A stretch of 64,000 nucleotides of DNA, taken from positions 124,001 through 188,000 of the forward strand of contig SAUG01000083.1 in the NCBI GenBank assembly GCA_011316305.1. The letters run 5' to 3'. The stretch is from Rusavskia elegans (taxonomy: Eukaryota > Ascomycota > Lecanoromycetes > Teloschistales > Teloschistaceae). Under the pieces are notes generated by a model. That model did not search any database. It was not told the origin of the DNA and was given only the letters and a program-made list of their open reading frames with translations. Positions within the stretch are counted from its first letter, which is position 1, and the number at the start of each line of letters is the position of its first letter. Position numbers and translations under genes: made by a program. This document shows, one piece after another, positions 33,841-49,099 of the stretch.

Positions 33841-36800
33841 ATAAAAGAATTTTAGCTTTTATAGTTTTAGAAGTAGTATTATTAGCGTAAATAAAGTTAT
33901 TATTATTACTATCGAGAGATTTCGGTATTTTTAAAAAAAAGTCCTAGATAGATATTAGCTATATAATTAAAAATTATAGAATAAATATACTAACGAAACT
34001 TCGTTATAGTATTTACTAGAATCTAGTAGTTTAAAGGTATATTTATTATAACTAAAGACTATATATAACGATATCTAGCTTTATTAATACTATTTTATTT
34101 AAAATAAAAAAGTTATATCTACTATTAGACTCCGGTAGATTTTTCTAGAATTAGAACAGCGCCTATATATAAACTATTTTTAGAAAATAGCTCGAAGATA
34201 TTCGCTAGAAAAAAGATAATAGTAGTTAGTTTTCTAGAAAGATTTAATAATTTTAGCGTTAGTTTAACTAATTTATAAGCGACCGTTCTAATTCCGTCTT
34301 CCTCGCAGGTATAGAAAACTAGAGAGTTAGTATCTCTATTCTAGAAAAGATTCTAATCTATCGGGAAAGCTAATAAAACTATATAAATATTTATCGTTAA
34401 TTTTTAATAGAATTAAAAAAGATAATAAAATTTAGTAGAAATATTTAATTTAATCTAAATAGGCTAAGTTATTATTTCAAAATTAATAATTAGCTCGTTT
34501 ATAATTTTAGGATTACCATTTTTCCCGGATTTAAAAGTTTAAATATTAAAAAATTCCTATATTAGAATTAGTATTCCAGCCGATTTTCGGCTAAAAATAG
34601 CTAATTTTTAGTTTAAAATTTTAGCTAATTAGGAAGTATATACCTATACGATCTAGTAGCGACTATATTTAAATCTATATAGAAATTTTAAATCTTTACT
34701 ACTTTTTTTAAATTATTAATTAAATAACTTTAATACGATAGTAATTAGTCTAGAATTTTCTAAATAACGCGGAATCGTATAAAGATTCAAACGCGAAAGT
34801 TTCTATTATATCGAGGTTATAGGCGTTAAGTAATAAAGCCTTTCTTAACTTTTACTTCGATATTAGAAAATATCTTACTACTAATAGTTTCTAGAAAAAC
34901 CTTCTATCTAGAACGTTTAGTAAAGAATATTTATATAGATTCTGTATATAAGTATTTTATAATTTTATCACGTTTAATATATATTTAAATAGTCTATAAA
35001 TATTTTATAAATAAATTCTAAAACTATTATATTCGTATATAGTAAATATAGCTACTATAACTGCTATATCTAGAGTTATAGTAGCTACTAGTAACTCGAT
35101 TTACTATTTTTTTTATTTTATATATTTACTAAAAGTATTACTACTCTAGCTATAATATATAGCTTTCTAATATCAAGATACTAGTAATAGAAACTAGTTA
35201 AAAAAGTTTAGCTTTTTATTTTTTCGTAAGTCTTTTACTAAATTTATCTATTATAGACCTATTATTTTTAATAAAATTAGAATTGTAGAGCCGATTATAA
35301 TATTCGAAGTTAATTTAATTATTTATAAAATATATTCTATTATCCGCCGTTTTTTCCTTTAGAATTAGATAGGCGATATATTAAATACGGAATATATTAT
35401 ATATCCGATATTTATCGAATATTCTACTAGAACTTGCTAGCTATAGTCCGACTTCTACGATATTATAAATAGAATATATCCGACTTTTATTTTTCTATTT
35501 ATAATATTATACTAGAATACCGCTATAGATATTTATATTTTTTTATTTTAAATCTTTTTCGGTAGAATAATCCGGATTAATAACTTTAATAATAGCGTAT
35601 ATTTTACTAATAATTAAATATTTTAAAGTTTCTAGTATATTATCGCTAGTTATTATTATCTTATCTTTTAGCTATATATAGTCGCGGCGCTACTTTCCTA
35701 TAATACTATTCTAGTTCGATTAGTATTATATAATATAGCGGACTAGGTGTTTACTATTTATAATACTTTATCCGTCTCGGTACTAATATATAATAGACGA
35801 ATATAAGAAAATAAATATCTATTCGGTCTATTCTAGATCAGATTTTATATAATAAAAATAAATTATTTTAATCTAAACCTCTAATTATATTATAGACCTT
35901 CTTTTATAAATAAAGGCGGCTATAGCTATTATAAAATCTTAAATACCGGTCGCGGTTTATAGTAAATATATTTATATCTAATTTTAAATATATAGTATCT
36001 TTAGATTAACCTTTAAATATCTAATATTAGGTCTCGCTAGAATATTAATATTCTAATAGTTCGGGTTTATAGACTCGATTATTATTTTATTACTTTAAAT
36101 ATTTTTATCTTTTTAAATAGTTATTAGACTTTTCGAATATAGATAAAGAAGTATATTATCTATAGCTAGTATATTCTAACGCCTAATATTATAATCTATA
36201 ATTTATTTATCGAAAATTAAATTTTTATTAGTTCTATTATAAAAAACCTTAATATATATTATATATACGGTCTTACTTTAATTACTATTAGTTTTTAGAG
36301 TTATTCTAAATATTTTAATATATTTTATATAGTAGACTATAGAATAGAACTTTAGAAAATTAAAATACTATCTACTAGTACTTTTACTAAAAAGCCGGGA
36401 TTTAATAAATATATATTTAAAATAGTCTATAATATATAGTAATTCCGTTATATAAAAAAGTATTTTATTAGTATAAAAATAGTATATAGCTAGATATATA
36501 AATCCTATTATAGTTTTAAAATATAATAATATTACTAGAATATAGTCTACTAAAAATAAAGTTAAAATAAAAATAAATTAATAGATTATAGTTTTCTATT
36601 TATCGTCCGTCTATTATTTAATTTAATTAAATCGCGCGAAGTATTTTAAGCCGGGGAATAAAGATATAGTATTAAATTATTCGTTTAATTAATATTTCTA
36701 ACCGATTTTAACTTTTATACGTTTTTCTATAGATAGTATTATTATATTATACTAATAACCGTCGGTAATTTCCTTTACTATATTAGAATACTATTTAATA

Positions 36801-38783
36801 ATCTATATTATAATTCTTTTAAAAAATTAATATAATATATTAACGAATTACGTTTTATAGATATATATCTAATTATATATCTATACGAAATTTTCGACCG
36901 TATAAATATCTATTTTATTAGCCGAACTAGATTTTATTCTAGTTTAATTATTTTAGATAACTAAAGGTTCGACGATATTAGATTCCGAATTTAATTTATT
37001 ATTATTATTCCTTTCGGATATTTTATAGTTATCTTTCTACTAGATTACCGCGTTAGAATTTTAGTTAAATTTAGATTACTACTAATATATTATATTTAGA
37101 ATATATATATAGTCTCGGTTTAAAAACACTATATATAAATTATTACGGTTATTTAGAAATATTTAATATATAGTATAATATTTACTATTCTTTATAATCT
37201 GCTATAAAACCGGTAATAATAGAAAAATATTATCGAATAAAACTATTAATATAAAGAATAGGCAAGCCTTTTTAATAATACTATTTTAGAATTATAGACG
37301 GAATTAGTATAATCCGTAAATATTAATAATAGGCCGCTAGTTATTTATATTCTAGTATCGCGGCTATTATAGTATAATAAATATAAAATTCAAAATCTTC
37401 TAGATATTCTTTACCCGCTTTAATAATAGAGATAAAATCTAGTAAAATAAATAAAAGGTAGGTCTAATTATAATAGCAGCGGCTATCGAGGTTTCTAATA
37501 ATTAAATAGACGGGTTATATAACTATATCGTCGTAGTATAAGTTTAAAGAAGTTTTATTTATCGAGAAAATAAAGGAAATAATAATCGTATTTTCCGGAA
37601 GAAATTTCTATAATTTCTACTACTAATCTTCTATATATATTCTATTATATATCCGGGTAAATTTATAGTTATTTTTGAAAAAATCTATTTTATAATATTC
37701 GGGTATATATTTTAGTTTATTTTTAAAAGGTTTATAGCCGAGTAGAAATCGGATTATATTAATAATATTATAAGAGAAAATTATAGTATTCTATTTCTAG
37801 AATCCGCTTTCCATCCTGGTTATAATTTTAAATAAAAATTAGAAGAAAATATTATTAATAATATTCTAAAAGATTTTATATATTTTAATTCTCTATTCCT
37901 ATATATTAACGAAGCTGTCCTCCCTACTAATATTTTTATAAAAGTCGTCGATAGTTCTTTAATTTATTTTTACTTTATAAAACTAGCAGGCTAAAATATA
38001 TTAGACTTTATTTCTAAAAAGCTAGTAGTTATAGTACTAATCGATAGTAAATTCGGTAGTATTCTACCGAATTTAGAAAAGATTTATCTAGTTATATTAT
38101 AGAAAATAATTTCCGGCTTTTTTATTAATAATATTTTTAAAAGTTTTAATAGTAATATTTAATTAGTTTAGCGCCAAGGATATTTATAGTGTATTATTTA
38201 TAAATAAAATAAAAATAGTTAATAAAAGATAATAAACTAATCCGGTAGAATTTAATAGTTTTAAATTTTTCGATAAAGATATAATTTAGAAATCGAACTA
38301 TAATATAAATATAGTAAACCGAAAAAATTTAAAATAAATAAAAATAGTTTTATATCTTTTTATTTTAGTTTTTCCTATAGCTTTTATTTTTATTTTTAGA
38401 TAGGGAATAATTTCGATCTACGTTTTTTTATTTATTATCGGTAGCTTTATTATATAACTCGTATTAGTTATTACTTTCGATTTTTAGTAGTAACTAATTT
38501 ATATCGGGAGATATATTAGGAATTAGGCTATTTTATAATATATTTTATAGTATTTCTATCCCTTTTTATATAGACGCTAATTATAAAAACTGGTATCTTT
38601 CTAAATATCTAGATAATATACTATTTCTAGCCGTCTAGTACAGATATAGGGTCTAGAAGTAACTTTATTTAAATATAGTAATAACCTTCTATCTTCGCGA
38701 TACTAGTAATTTATTTAATATTAAAAAAGTAATAAAACGAATTAGTTTTTTAGGACGTTTAAACTAGCCGAATTATTTTATTC
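33841..38783. other. RIP-degraded sequence, unclassified
   Basis: Long open-looking text occurs on both strands after allowing for RIP, but I could not recognise a domain. It probably contains further transposon remnants. Confidence 0.3.
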
Positions 38784-38831
38784 TAGCGTATAGCCTCGCG
38801 TAGAACCTAGCGTAGGACCTGGCGTAGTTAG
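38784..38831. repeat. Four-unit 12 bp minisatellite
   Basis: Four consecutive 12-mers follow the pattern T(A/C/G)GCGTAGNNCC: TAGCGTATAGCC, TCGCGTAGAACC, TAGCGTAGGACC and TGGCGTAGTTAG. It is GC-richer than the surrounding DNA. Confidence 0.7.
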
Positions 38832-39099
38832 ACGATACTAAATGATTTTAACTATCTACGGTTAGCGGCCGCTAATATAATAAAAATCTGGCTAATTATA
38901 ACTAATACCGAAAAATAGAAAAAATATATTAGAAGCTATTATAGTAAATAGGATAGATACTATTATAGATATTATAAAGTAAACTAAATTCTATCTATAA
39001 AATCTATATATATATATTGAAATATTTTATAAACAGTCTTTTTAGTAATAGTTACTATAATAATATTTAGGGCCTGAAATATATATATTTAGCTATACT

Positions 39100-42000
39100 A
39101 TCTAATATAGTTTATTACCGGTAATTCGATATAATCTAGAAAATCAGGGTTTTTTTTAATAAAATATTTAGTTTTATAAAACGTTAACTACTATCTAAAT
39201 AGCACCCGAACTAGTAATAATAAGCCGCCTCTTTTTATTATTATTAATAGATAGTAAATATATTATTATAATCTCTTTATTCTTTTAAAATATAGCCTCT
39301 ATTCGATTACGTTAATTAAAAATAATATTCGAAAGGATATAGATAATATATTTACTAGTATATTATAAATTCTAGATTTTAATTAGTAATAGATCTTACT
39401 AAAATAATACGGAAAAAAGAATTTTAGAAAATATAAAAATATAGCCGGAATAATTTACTCTATAAATAAATCAAGTTACGAATAGATAGATAGATACTAC
39501 TAGAAATTTATTATTATTACGTATTATTATCGGTAACTAGCTTTTTTTATCTAGTAGTAGGTACGGCGAGAGCTAGTCTAATAGAAAAATAAAAATAGTT
39601 CAGAATTTTAAAAAGCTTTCTAAAATCTTATCTAATTTCTCTTTCTAAAAATCTATACGAACCTTTAAATTAGTATCTATAAATAAACTTTCTATCCTTT
39701 TACTATCCTTATTATATATATAGTTAACGAGTATAGAAAATATTATTAAAATATAGAGTATTCGATTAGATTCGGTCTTTCGGAAGACGTTATTAGGAGG
39801 AATAGAATTAGAGATATTTAGCTTCGATTTTTTTTAATATAATTCCTTTTTATAGATCACGCGGGTTATATAATATATCTAGATAGTAGTCTTATATTAA
39901 ATTATAGTTTTAAATAGTCGTTAGAAGATATTTAAGGGGGGTATAAAAATACATTAATACCCGTCGATAATAGATATATAGTCGCGGCGGATAATAAATT
40001 TAGGGCAGAGTTCGGCGATCCTAACTATATACTAGCGAGTATTAGAAATATTAGAAACCTTTTATTCCTTTTATATAGTTTTAATTAATTTATTATAGCG
40101 TTTAGCTAATTTAGTAACTTTTATTATTTTAAGTATATAGTATTAAAAGTATAAACTATCTCTACTAGGCTACTATTATAACGCTAATACTATTAAAAAG
40201 TTATCGAAGTTCTTTTTCTATAAAATCTATAAAATAAACTATTTTTAAATAAATAGAAACAGAAGATATAATAGATATTTTAGAGCTATATAGTCTAGAC
40301 CCTTTTAAAAACTTTATTTAAACTATATAAAATTACCGGCTATTAGAAAATTAAGTTTACTTTTGATTTTATAAATTTTATTTATTATTACGGATATCTT
40401 ATATACTATATTAATACGATTTATTCACTTTTTTCTATTTTTATTTTTTTAATAATAGTTTTTATTCTATTTAAAAATCTCGCTATTAGTTAATGGATTA
40501 TTAATAGTTAAAATAATCTCGAGACTCGATCTAGCCGTTAGCGCCTTATTTTTATTAACTATAATATTGTCGAATAAATCGTCCGATTATATAAAGTTAT
40601 TTCCGATAGTCTTTTTAATAGCCGACTATTTAATTTTAAATAAGATTTTATATATAAGTTTACTACCGAAGATCTATTTAAATTTATAGGTCTAAAATCT
40701 AATAGTAAAAAGAAAGATAATAATAAAATATAAATTTTACTAAAGCTATAAATCGTAGTAATATATAATCGATAATTTAATATAGAAATATTAGAAAGGA
40801 AATAAATACTAGCTAGAGTAATATATATTCGAAGGTTATAAATTATCTACTATAGAAAAAAGAAGATAATAATAATATTTATTAGTTAGATTATAAAAGA
40901 ACGAGTTATAACTCGATTAAACTAGGTTTAATACTATTTCGAAAAAAGTTCGAAAATATATACTGCCGGTCTAGTACTATTAATATATTACTAATTTAAA
41001 TAAAAGAATTAAAATAAAATAAAGGCTAGTTATATTTTACCGAATCCTATATTATTACTAATAGCTTTTTTTAGATATTTAAATTTCTTATAGATAATAT
41101 ACTAAAAGGTAGCTACTAATTAGTATTCTAGTATATTATATTTAAAGCCTTTAATAGAAATAGTAATTTTATATTTGTATTTTTTATATTATAAAAAAAC
41201 GATTCTATAATTTTATAGAAAAGATATTTATTAACGCCTAGTTATATATAGAACTTAGAATTAAATATTTTAAAGACGCTAGTATATACGATTAGTTTAG
41301 ATATAGCTAGTAAATAGGTATATATTTATAGTACCTCGAATTTATTTCTATTAACTAGGTTCCCTTTATTTATTAAAGCGGCCGCGGCTTTATTTAATAG
41401 TCTTTATTCTAGAATATTACTTAGCTTTTAAAGCTAGTTTAATAATTTTAATATTTTTAGAGAAATCTATATTAGAGGTTCTTTACTAGATTAAATCGTT
41501 ATAAGATTACTATTAGATTAGATATTATCGATATAATCTATAACTAAAAGATATACGTCTAATAGATATAGAAAAACAGAAAAGAAATCGAGTTATAAAA
41601 TATAGCGCTATTATTTTAGTAATTTAAATATAGTTTTATTATTAATTCCTAAATCCGATTATACTAGAAGAAGAATATTATCGGCGAAACCCTATTTTCT
41701 ATATATTAAAGTAATAAATATCTTCGGCGCCGGCTAGAAAGTTACGACGGGATTAAAAATTTCTAGAAATAGAAAGATTCTACTCTTTTATAGTCCTTTA
41801 TTTATAAAAATTAGCTAGTACTAATTAAAATAGAAAAATAGTTAATATTACTTTTAACCGAATATATTTTTTATCTAATAAACTCTAGAATAATAGTAAA
41901 ATGTTTATTTTAAATAAAGTCGAACTTAAAATTTAAAACTGCGGTTTCGGTATCGAAATAGCTACTAGGTACTATCTAGACGATAGTTTCCCTCTTTTTC

Positions 42001-42730
42001 TATATTCTATTAATTACGAAAGTCTGGCGAATTAGATTAAAAGTAAAAGAAAAAAAATTTTATATAAAGTAATAAAGCTAGGAGTAGATAAAATCTTTAG
42101 AATTAATATAATATAGTTAGATAGACTATATAGAATAATATATCGAAAGAGAAAAACTAATAGATATCGGTAGATTATTATCGGCTCCTAGAATTTTAGT
42201 AGATAAGATTAAAGAACTACTATCTTTATATTAGGTTTTAACGGCTTTAAATTTAGAGATATTATCGATTAGAAAATAGAAAACGATATTAAAAATATCG
42301 CTAAAATAAAGTTAAAAATCTAGTTAGAATTTATAAAAGATTATAAAATTAGTCTAATAATAAAGCGGTCCTATTAAAATATAGTAATTTTTTTACTTTT
42401 TATAATATCTAGCGTTTCTAGATTATACTATTTAATAAAATTAACGAAAACGAGATAAACTGCGAGTTAGATAGCTTCTATATAGTTAATAGACTAGCGA
42501 ACGACTATAGTATTCTTTTTTAACTTGTTATAGTTATAATTAACGAAATCGATTTATAGCTAGACTTCGAGTTAAGTAGAATATTTCGCCGGAATATTTA
42601 ATATAGCTAGCTAATTAGAATAGCTAACGGATTAAATATAAATTATAATAAAAATTAATAAAAAGTCGAATATTCGAAAATATAAAGAATTAATTAATAT
42701 TCGAAGATTTTCCGACCTTAAAATATATAA
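39100..42730 (-). repeat. Unclassified 3.6 kb repeat, copy A
   Basis: Aligns in direct orientation with 43300-46950 at an offset of about 4.2 kb. Landmarks include TTTATAGGTCTAAAATCTAA near 40688 and ATTATTATCGGCTCCTA near 42170. The minus strand carries a decayed frame (see copy B). No TIRs or LTRs of its own were found. Confidence 0.7.
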
Positions 42731-43299
42731 TAGTCTAGCCTTTTTTAACTAGCGCGTTTCTATAGTCCGTACGTAGTACTTACCGTAGATACTATATTAT
42801 TTATTTCTATAGATACTATAATAGTACTGCGGGACCTATATTATATTACTATACTATCTATTCCGGATATTTTAGATTTATTTATATAGCTTCTACTATA
42901 GATATTTATAAAGATATTATTTTATATTTATAGCCTTTATAGTATAAATTCAGGGGTATAGTTAAATTTCTATATCTAATACTGAAATTATAATAGAAAA
43001 AATTAATAATAGATTTAGAAATTCTCTATAAAGTATATTTTTTAATAATTCTAATACTTCGATAAACGGCTAGTAAAGTTACGACTATAAATATATTACC
43101 TGATAAATATTTTAGACTAGAATTTTATTATTACTATTTTTATTTATTTTAGAAATAATATAATCGGCCGGTAAAGTATATACTTTATTTATAATCTCTT
43201 TTCGAATTTTCTACTATTATTTAATAATTATCTCTTTAAAATTATCGGCGGTAATAAATCGCTATATATAGCAGGCGTATTATTAACTATATTACTAAA

Positions 43300-46200
43300 T
43301 TCGATTAATAATCTATTTATTTATACTATCTAGAAAGTCGGGGTCTATTTTAATAAAAAAATTAGTCCGATAAAATATTAATATTACTCTAATAATATCC
43401 GAGCTAGTAATAATAATCCGCTCCTTTTTATTATTACGGATAGGTAGTATATATATAGCTATAATCTCTTTATTTTTCTAAAAAACGGTTTCTATTCGAT
43501 CCCGCTAATAGAATATAATAGTTAAAGAGATATAAATAGTATATTTACCGGTTTATTATAAATTTTAGATTTTAATTAGTAATAGATTTTACTAGAATAA
43601 TACGGAAAGAGGAATCTAGAAAAATACAGAAAAATAACTATAATAATTTACTTTATTAATGAATTAAACTATAAATAGATATATAGATACTACTAAGAGT
43701 TTAGTATTTTTATCTATTATTACCGGTAACTATCTATTTTCGTCTAGTAGTAGAATCGGCGGGGGTTAGTTTTTTACTAGAATAAAAATAGCTTAAAATT
43801 TCGGAAAGCTCGCTAGTATTTTATCCGCGATTTCCTCCTATAATTCTATATAATTAGATAGATTAGCGGCTATAAATAGGCTATCTATCTTATTATTATC
43901 TTTATTATATATATAGTTAACGAATATAGAAAATATTATAAAAATCCGGAATATTCGATTAGATTTAATTACTCGGCTAGTATTATTAGAAGGAACCGGC
44001 TTCGGAATATTTAGTTTCGATTTTTTTATTTACTTTTAAACTTTTATAGTTTTCCGGTATAATTTCTTTTTATATATCGCGCGGATAATATAATACGTAC
44101 TAATAGTTTCCTAGAATTATAACAGAATTTTAAATAGTCGCTAGTAGATATTTAAAGGGGGTATAGAAACGTATTTATATCTATCGATAGTAAATAAATA
44201 ATTATAGCGATTAATAAATTTAGAATATAGTTCGTTAATTATAAAAATATACTTTCGAGCTTTAACTTTATCGGGAACTTTCTCTCTTTTTTATATCGCT
44301 TTAACCAACTTATTATATCTATCGGCTATTTTAATAATATTTACTTCTATAAATATATAGTACTAGGACTATAAACTATTCTAGCTAGGCTACTATAGTA
44401 GCGCTAGTATTATTACTAGATTATTAAAATTCTTTTCCTATAAAGTATCTAAGATAAACTATATTTAGATATATAGGAACTCGGGATATAAAAAGTATTA
44501 TAAAGTTTTACGTCCTAAACTATTATAGAAACTTTACTTAAATAGTATAAAATCGCTAGTTATTAAAGGGTTTTTCTCGCTTCTAATTTTATAAACTTTA
44601 TCGACTATTATTAATATCTAGTAAATACTGTCTAGATATTTTATATACTCTTTCCTATTTTTATCGGTCTAGTAGTAGTTTTTACTCTATTTAAAAACTT
44701 CGCTATAGGTTACTAAATAGTTAGTAGTTAAAATAATTTTACTATATAATAAAGCTTTAGGCGCCTACTATTTATTAACCGTAATATTATTAAAGGAATT
44801 ATTTATCTATATAAACTCCTTTCTATAAATCTTTAAAATACCCGACTATTTAACTTTAAATAAAATCGAGTATATAGGTTTACTACCGAAGACCTATTTA
44901 AATTTATAGGTCTAAAATCTAATAGTAAAAAGAAAGACGATAATAAAATATAAACTTTACTAAAACTATAAATCGTAGTAACGTATAATCGACGATTTAA
45001 TATAGAGGTATTAGATAGCGTATAAATACTAGCTAGAGTAATAGGTATTAGAAGGTTAGAGGTTATCTACTATAGAAGGAAGAAGATAACGGTAATATAT
45101 ACTAGTTAGATTTTTAAAATACGAATTATAACGCGTCTACGCGATTTTTAATACTACCTCGAAAAAGATTCGAAGATATACGGTACTAGTCTAGTACTAT
45201 TACAATATTACTATATCGGATTAAAGAATTAAAGTGAAATAGAAGTTAATTATATCTTACCGAATTCTATATTATTACTAATAGCCCTTTTTAGATACTA
45301 GAATCTTTTATAGATAATATATTAAAATATAACTACTAATTAGTATTTAAATATATTATATTTAAAGCCTTTAATAGATATTTTAACTTTATAGATATAG
45401 TCTTTATATTCGAAAAAGGCGAATTCTATTATTTTATAGAAAAAAGATTCGTTAATATCTAGTTAAATATAAAGCTTCGAATTAAATATTTTAAAAATAC
45501 TAGTATCTATAATTAGTTTAGATAAAACTAGTTAGAAAGTAAATATTTATAGTATCTCTAAGTTATTCCCTATATCTAGGGTTTTTTTATTTATAAAAAC
45601 GGCCGCGGCTATATTTATTAGTTTTTAAACTAAAATACTACTAGGCTTTTATAGCTAACTCGGCAGATTTACTATCTTTAGAGAAATCTATATTAGGTTT
45701 TCTTTTTATAGTTAATCTATTATAAAATTAATATAAGATTAGATATTATTAACGCGATTTATAATTAAAAATCTTTATCTAACAGATATAGAAAAATAGG
45801 AAGAAAATCGAATTATAAAATATAGTACGATTATTTCGGAAATTTAAATATAATTTCCATATCGGTTTTTAAATCCGATTATATTAAAAGAAAGGAATTA
45901 TTAATAAAAGCCTAGTTAATATATATCGGAATAATAAATATCTTCGGCGCCGGATAGATAATTATAATAAAATTAAAAAATTCTAGTAATAGAGAAAATC
46001 CGTACTTTTATAGATTTCTATTTATACTATTTAGCTAGTATTCGGCTAGAAATAGAAAGATAATTAATATTATTTCTAACCGACTCTATATTTTATCTAA
46101 TAACTTCTAGAATAGTAGTAGAAATCCTATTATAAATAAGGTCGAGTATAAAATTTAAAACTACGGTATTAGTATCGAAATTACTACTATAGCTACTAAG

Positions 46201-46950
46201 CGTTACCTAAATAATAGTTTCCTTTTCTATCTATATCCTATCGCTCGCGAAAGTCTAGCGAATTAAATTAAAAGTAAACAAAAAAAAGTTATATAGGAAA
46301 AAATAATAATAGAAGTAAATAAAGTCTTTAGAATTAATATAGTATAGCTAGATAGACTATATAGAGTTATATATCGAGGAAGAAGAGCTAATAGGTATTA
46401 GTAGATTATTATCGGCTCCTAAAATTTTAGTAGATAACGTAGAAGGACCGCGCGCCGTTAAACTATTTTTATACTTTTATTTAACGGCCTTTAGAGCGGG
46501 AATATTATTAATTAAAAAGCGGAAGATAATATTAAAGGCGTTAATAAAATATAAATAAAAGATTTTATCCGGATTTATAAATAATTCTAAAATTAGACTA
46601 GATACGAAACAGTCCTATTAAAGAATACTAGTTTTTTTATTTTTAGTAGTATCGAGAATTTTAAGGTTATACTATTTAATATACTCGATAAAAACGGGAC
46701 GAACTATATTTTAGATATCTTTTATAAAACTAATAGACTAGCGAATAATTATAGTATTCTTCTTTAACTTTTTACAATTATAGTTAATAAAGTCGATATC
46801 CGACTAAATTTTAAATTTAGTTAAAGATTATATCGAAGTACTAGATATAGCTAATTAATTTAGATAGTTAGCGGATTATAGATAGGTTATAGTTAGAATT
46901 AAACGAAGGTCGAAAGAAAATAAAAAATATTTAAAGATTAAAGATAAGGC
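43300..46950 (-). repeat. Unclassified 3.6 kb repeat, copy B, with decayed long ORF
   Basis: Second copy of the repeat at 39100-42730, with slightly fewer RIP changes. On the minus strand a long frame is readable if TAA/TAG are taken as former Gln codons: near 46450-46300 LSTKILGADNNLLIPISSSS, near 45600-45270 NESFFYKIIEFAFFEYKDYI and KVKISIKGFKYNIF. I do not recognise the protein. Two direct copies 0.6 kb apart suggest a tandem duplication or two insertions of one family. Confidence 0.65.
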
Positions 46951-48645
46951 GATCTTTAATATTAGATTATTTACTAAAATCTAATAAAAGTGAAATAAAT
47001 ACGATCTAATCTATATAAAGCCTAAATAAAATTACTCCGGTACTCTATAGTAATTTTTTATAGGTAGTATAGATACTACTATAGTTAATATAAAAGGGTA
47101 TCGATAAACGTTAATAAAAAAGAAAAAAGGGAATTATTAGCTATATTAATATATAGTATTACGAATCTTAATTTAATAGTTTTATTTTCTATAGAACTAA
47201 TACTCGTAACCGCTAGTAGTATTCTATATCCGCTATAAAAGATACTATATATATCGATAACTATAGAACTAAATATACGTAAAATATAAAGTAATAAAAT
47301 AAATCTAATCTATATTACTTTCGCTATTTAGTAGTAATCGGAGAATTCTATCTATTAAATAACCGATAGAAAACCTATAATACTCCTATTATAAAAATAT
47401 TATCTATATTAAATCTTAGACTTAATAGCGAAAAGTAAATAAATATACTATAGATTAAATATCTATATCGTTAATATATTAATACTAGAAATAGCTAGTA
47501 AATATAAAGAAATCTTTTATATACTAGAAGAACGTAGAAGAAGTAGATAGTTATATTAAAATAAAGGCTATAAAGGATACTACTATAGATATTAGAAAAT
47601 AGTTATAGAAATTTATTTAACGAATCGATAGTAGAACTGCTACTATAGATACTACTAAAAGAAAGTATTAATCTATATTAAAAACAGTTTCGGATAGTCG
47701 CGTAAATTATTAAAATAGAATATTAATAAATCGGAAAGTTTTTAGTATATATAAATTATCTATATATTATATAAAATCCTTTTTCCTATTATAGATTCTA
47801 GCGTAGATACTACCGGCAGTTTAATAAAGTTAATAATATTAAATCGTTAGTATAAAATATATAGATAGCTGAAAGTAGATTATACGGCTAAAGTAGATAA
47901 GCGATAGCTATTAGCCGCGGTAGCGGCTAATAGCCAACTTTCAGTTTCCAATCTATTTTAGGATCCGTTGATATATTATTATAAAATTCTATTTTCTCTA
48001 AAATTTTATTTATAATTCTATATTTTTTACTTTTATAATCTACTTACGAAATATATTAATAAAAATTTTTATTAAAGGTTCTATTTCTTTTTTATTATTT
48101 TTTCTAGTATTTATATTTACTATATATAATATATTTTGAAAAGTTATAAATATTATAATTTCCGACTTTAATAAATATTATAGAAGCGCGTCGGCGTAGT
48201 TTTAATAAATACTATTCTACTTTTTTTTTTCTAATTTATAGATCCTGTAATTATTATTATAGCAGGCTGTCTAATTAAATAATACGTATTGATTTTCTAT
48301 TATTACGATTATTTATTTAGAGACGGCTTTTTTTTAATCGGTTTCGTTAATATTCGTAGTAAAGTATTATTCGTTATAGCTTTCTATAATATTTTATTAT
48401 TTTCTATAAATATAAATTCTTTATTTAAACTAGATTTCTAGAATTTAAAACTACTATTATTATTTTCTAAAATTATTTTTTACTAGTTTTTAGATTTCCT
48501 TAATATAGCGTTAAGCTGTCGTTATTATATCTAGTTTAATCGATATTCTTTTGCGAAATAGTCTAGTTTATTATAATTATAGTATATTTTAGAATTTTTA
48601 TTTCTTTTATTATTTCTAGAGTTTTTCTCTTTACGTCGCTATTAT
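46951..48645. other. RIP-degraded sequence, unclassified
   Basis: No domain is readable. It contains the hairpin at 47907-47934. From about 48650 the outer LTR element begins. Confidence 0.3.
47907..47934. repeat. Perfect 12 bp palindrome with GGTA loop
   Basis: Arms GCTATTAGCCGC and GCGGCTAATAGC flank the tetranucleotide GGTA. Weaker pairing continues outside (TGAAAG on the left, CTTTCA on the right). The C and G content is high for this area, which suggests late arrival or selection against change. Confidence 0.8.
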
Positions 48646-48650
48646 ATAAA

Positions 48651-49065
48651 TATTACGTCCGCGATTCCATAGAAGCACGCTGGAAGATTGGTTAGATAAG
48701 CGAATCTAATTATCTATAGCTATCTATAGCCGCTATAGCCGACCTTTATAAAAGAGCTTTTAGTAGACGGCTATCTATCGATACTATCGGCTATTTTTAT
48801 TATATATATCGTTTCTTTATTCCTATTAGATAGCTTCTTTCGTTAGTCGTTAATATAATTATTAAATACGTTTTAACTACTTTCTATTAATTACTTCTAT
48901 AATATAGATATCTTATAATATCGTAACTATACCTTTATAGCTACGCAGAATTAGTTATAATAATCTATACTAGAATTCTTTTACTATTTAATAGTTCGGA
49001 CTATACCTACGGCTATAGCTAGACTTAAATATAACGTCTTTTAACGTATAAGTAGAGACGTTATA
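48651..49065 (+). repeat. 5' LTR of outer element
   Basis: This 415 bp repeat matches 59553-59963. Landmarks are TCTATAGCCGCTATAG, CGACCTTTATAAAAG and AGTTCGGACTA. Confidence 0.9.
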
Positions 49066-49099
49066 TTTTAACGACTTACTATATTAGTCTCGTTATCCC

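Noticed and set aside
47907..47934. Rho-independent-type terminator
   Set aside because: The hairpin is perfect, but this is eukaryotic DNA with no adjacent gene; kept as a palindrome.
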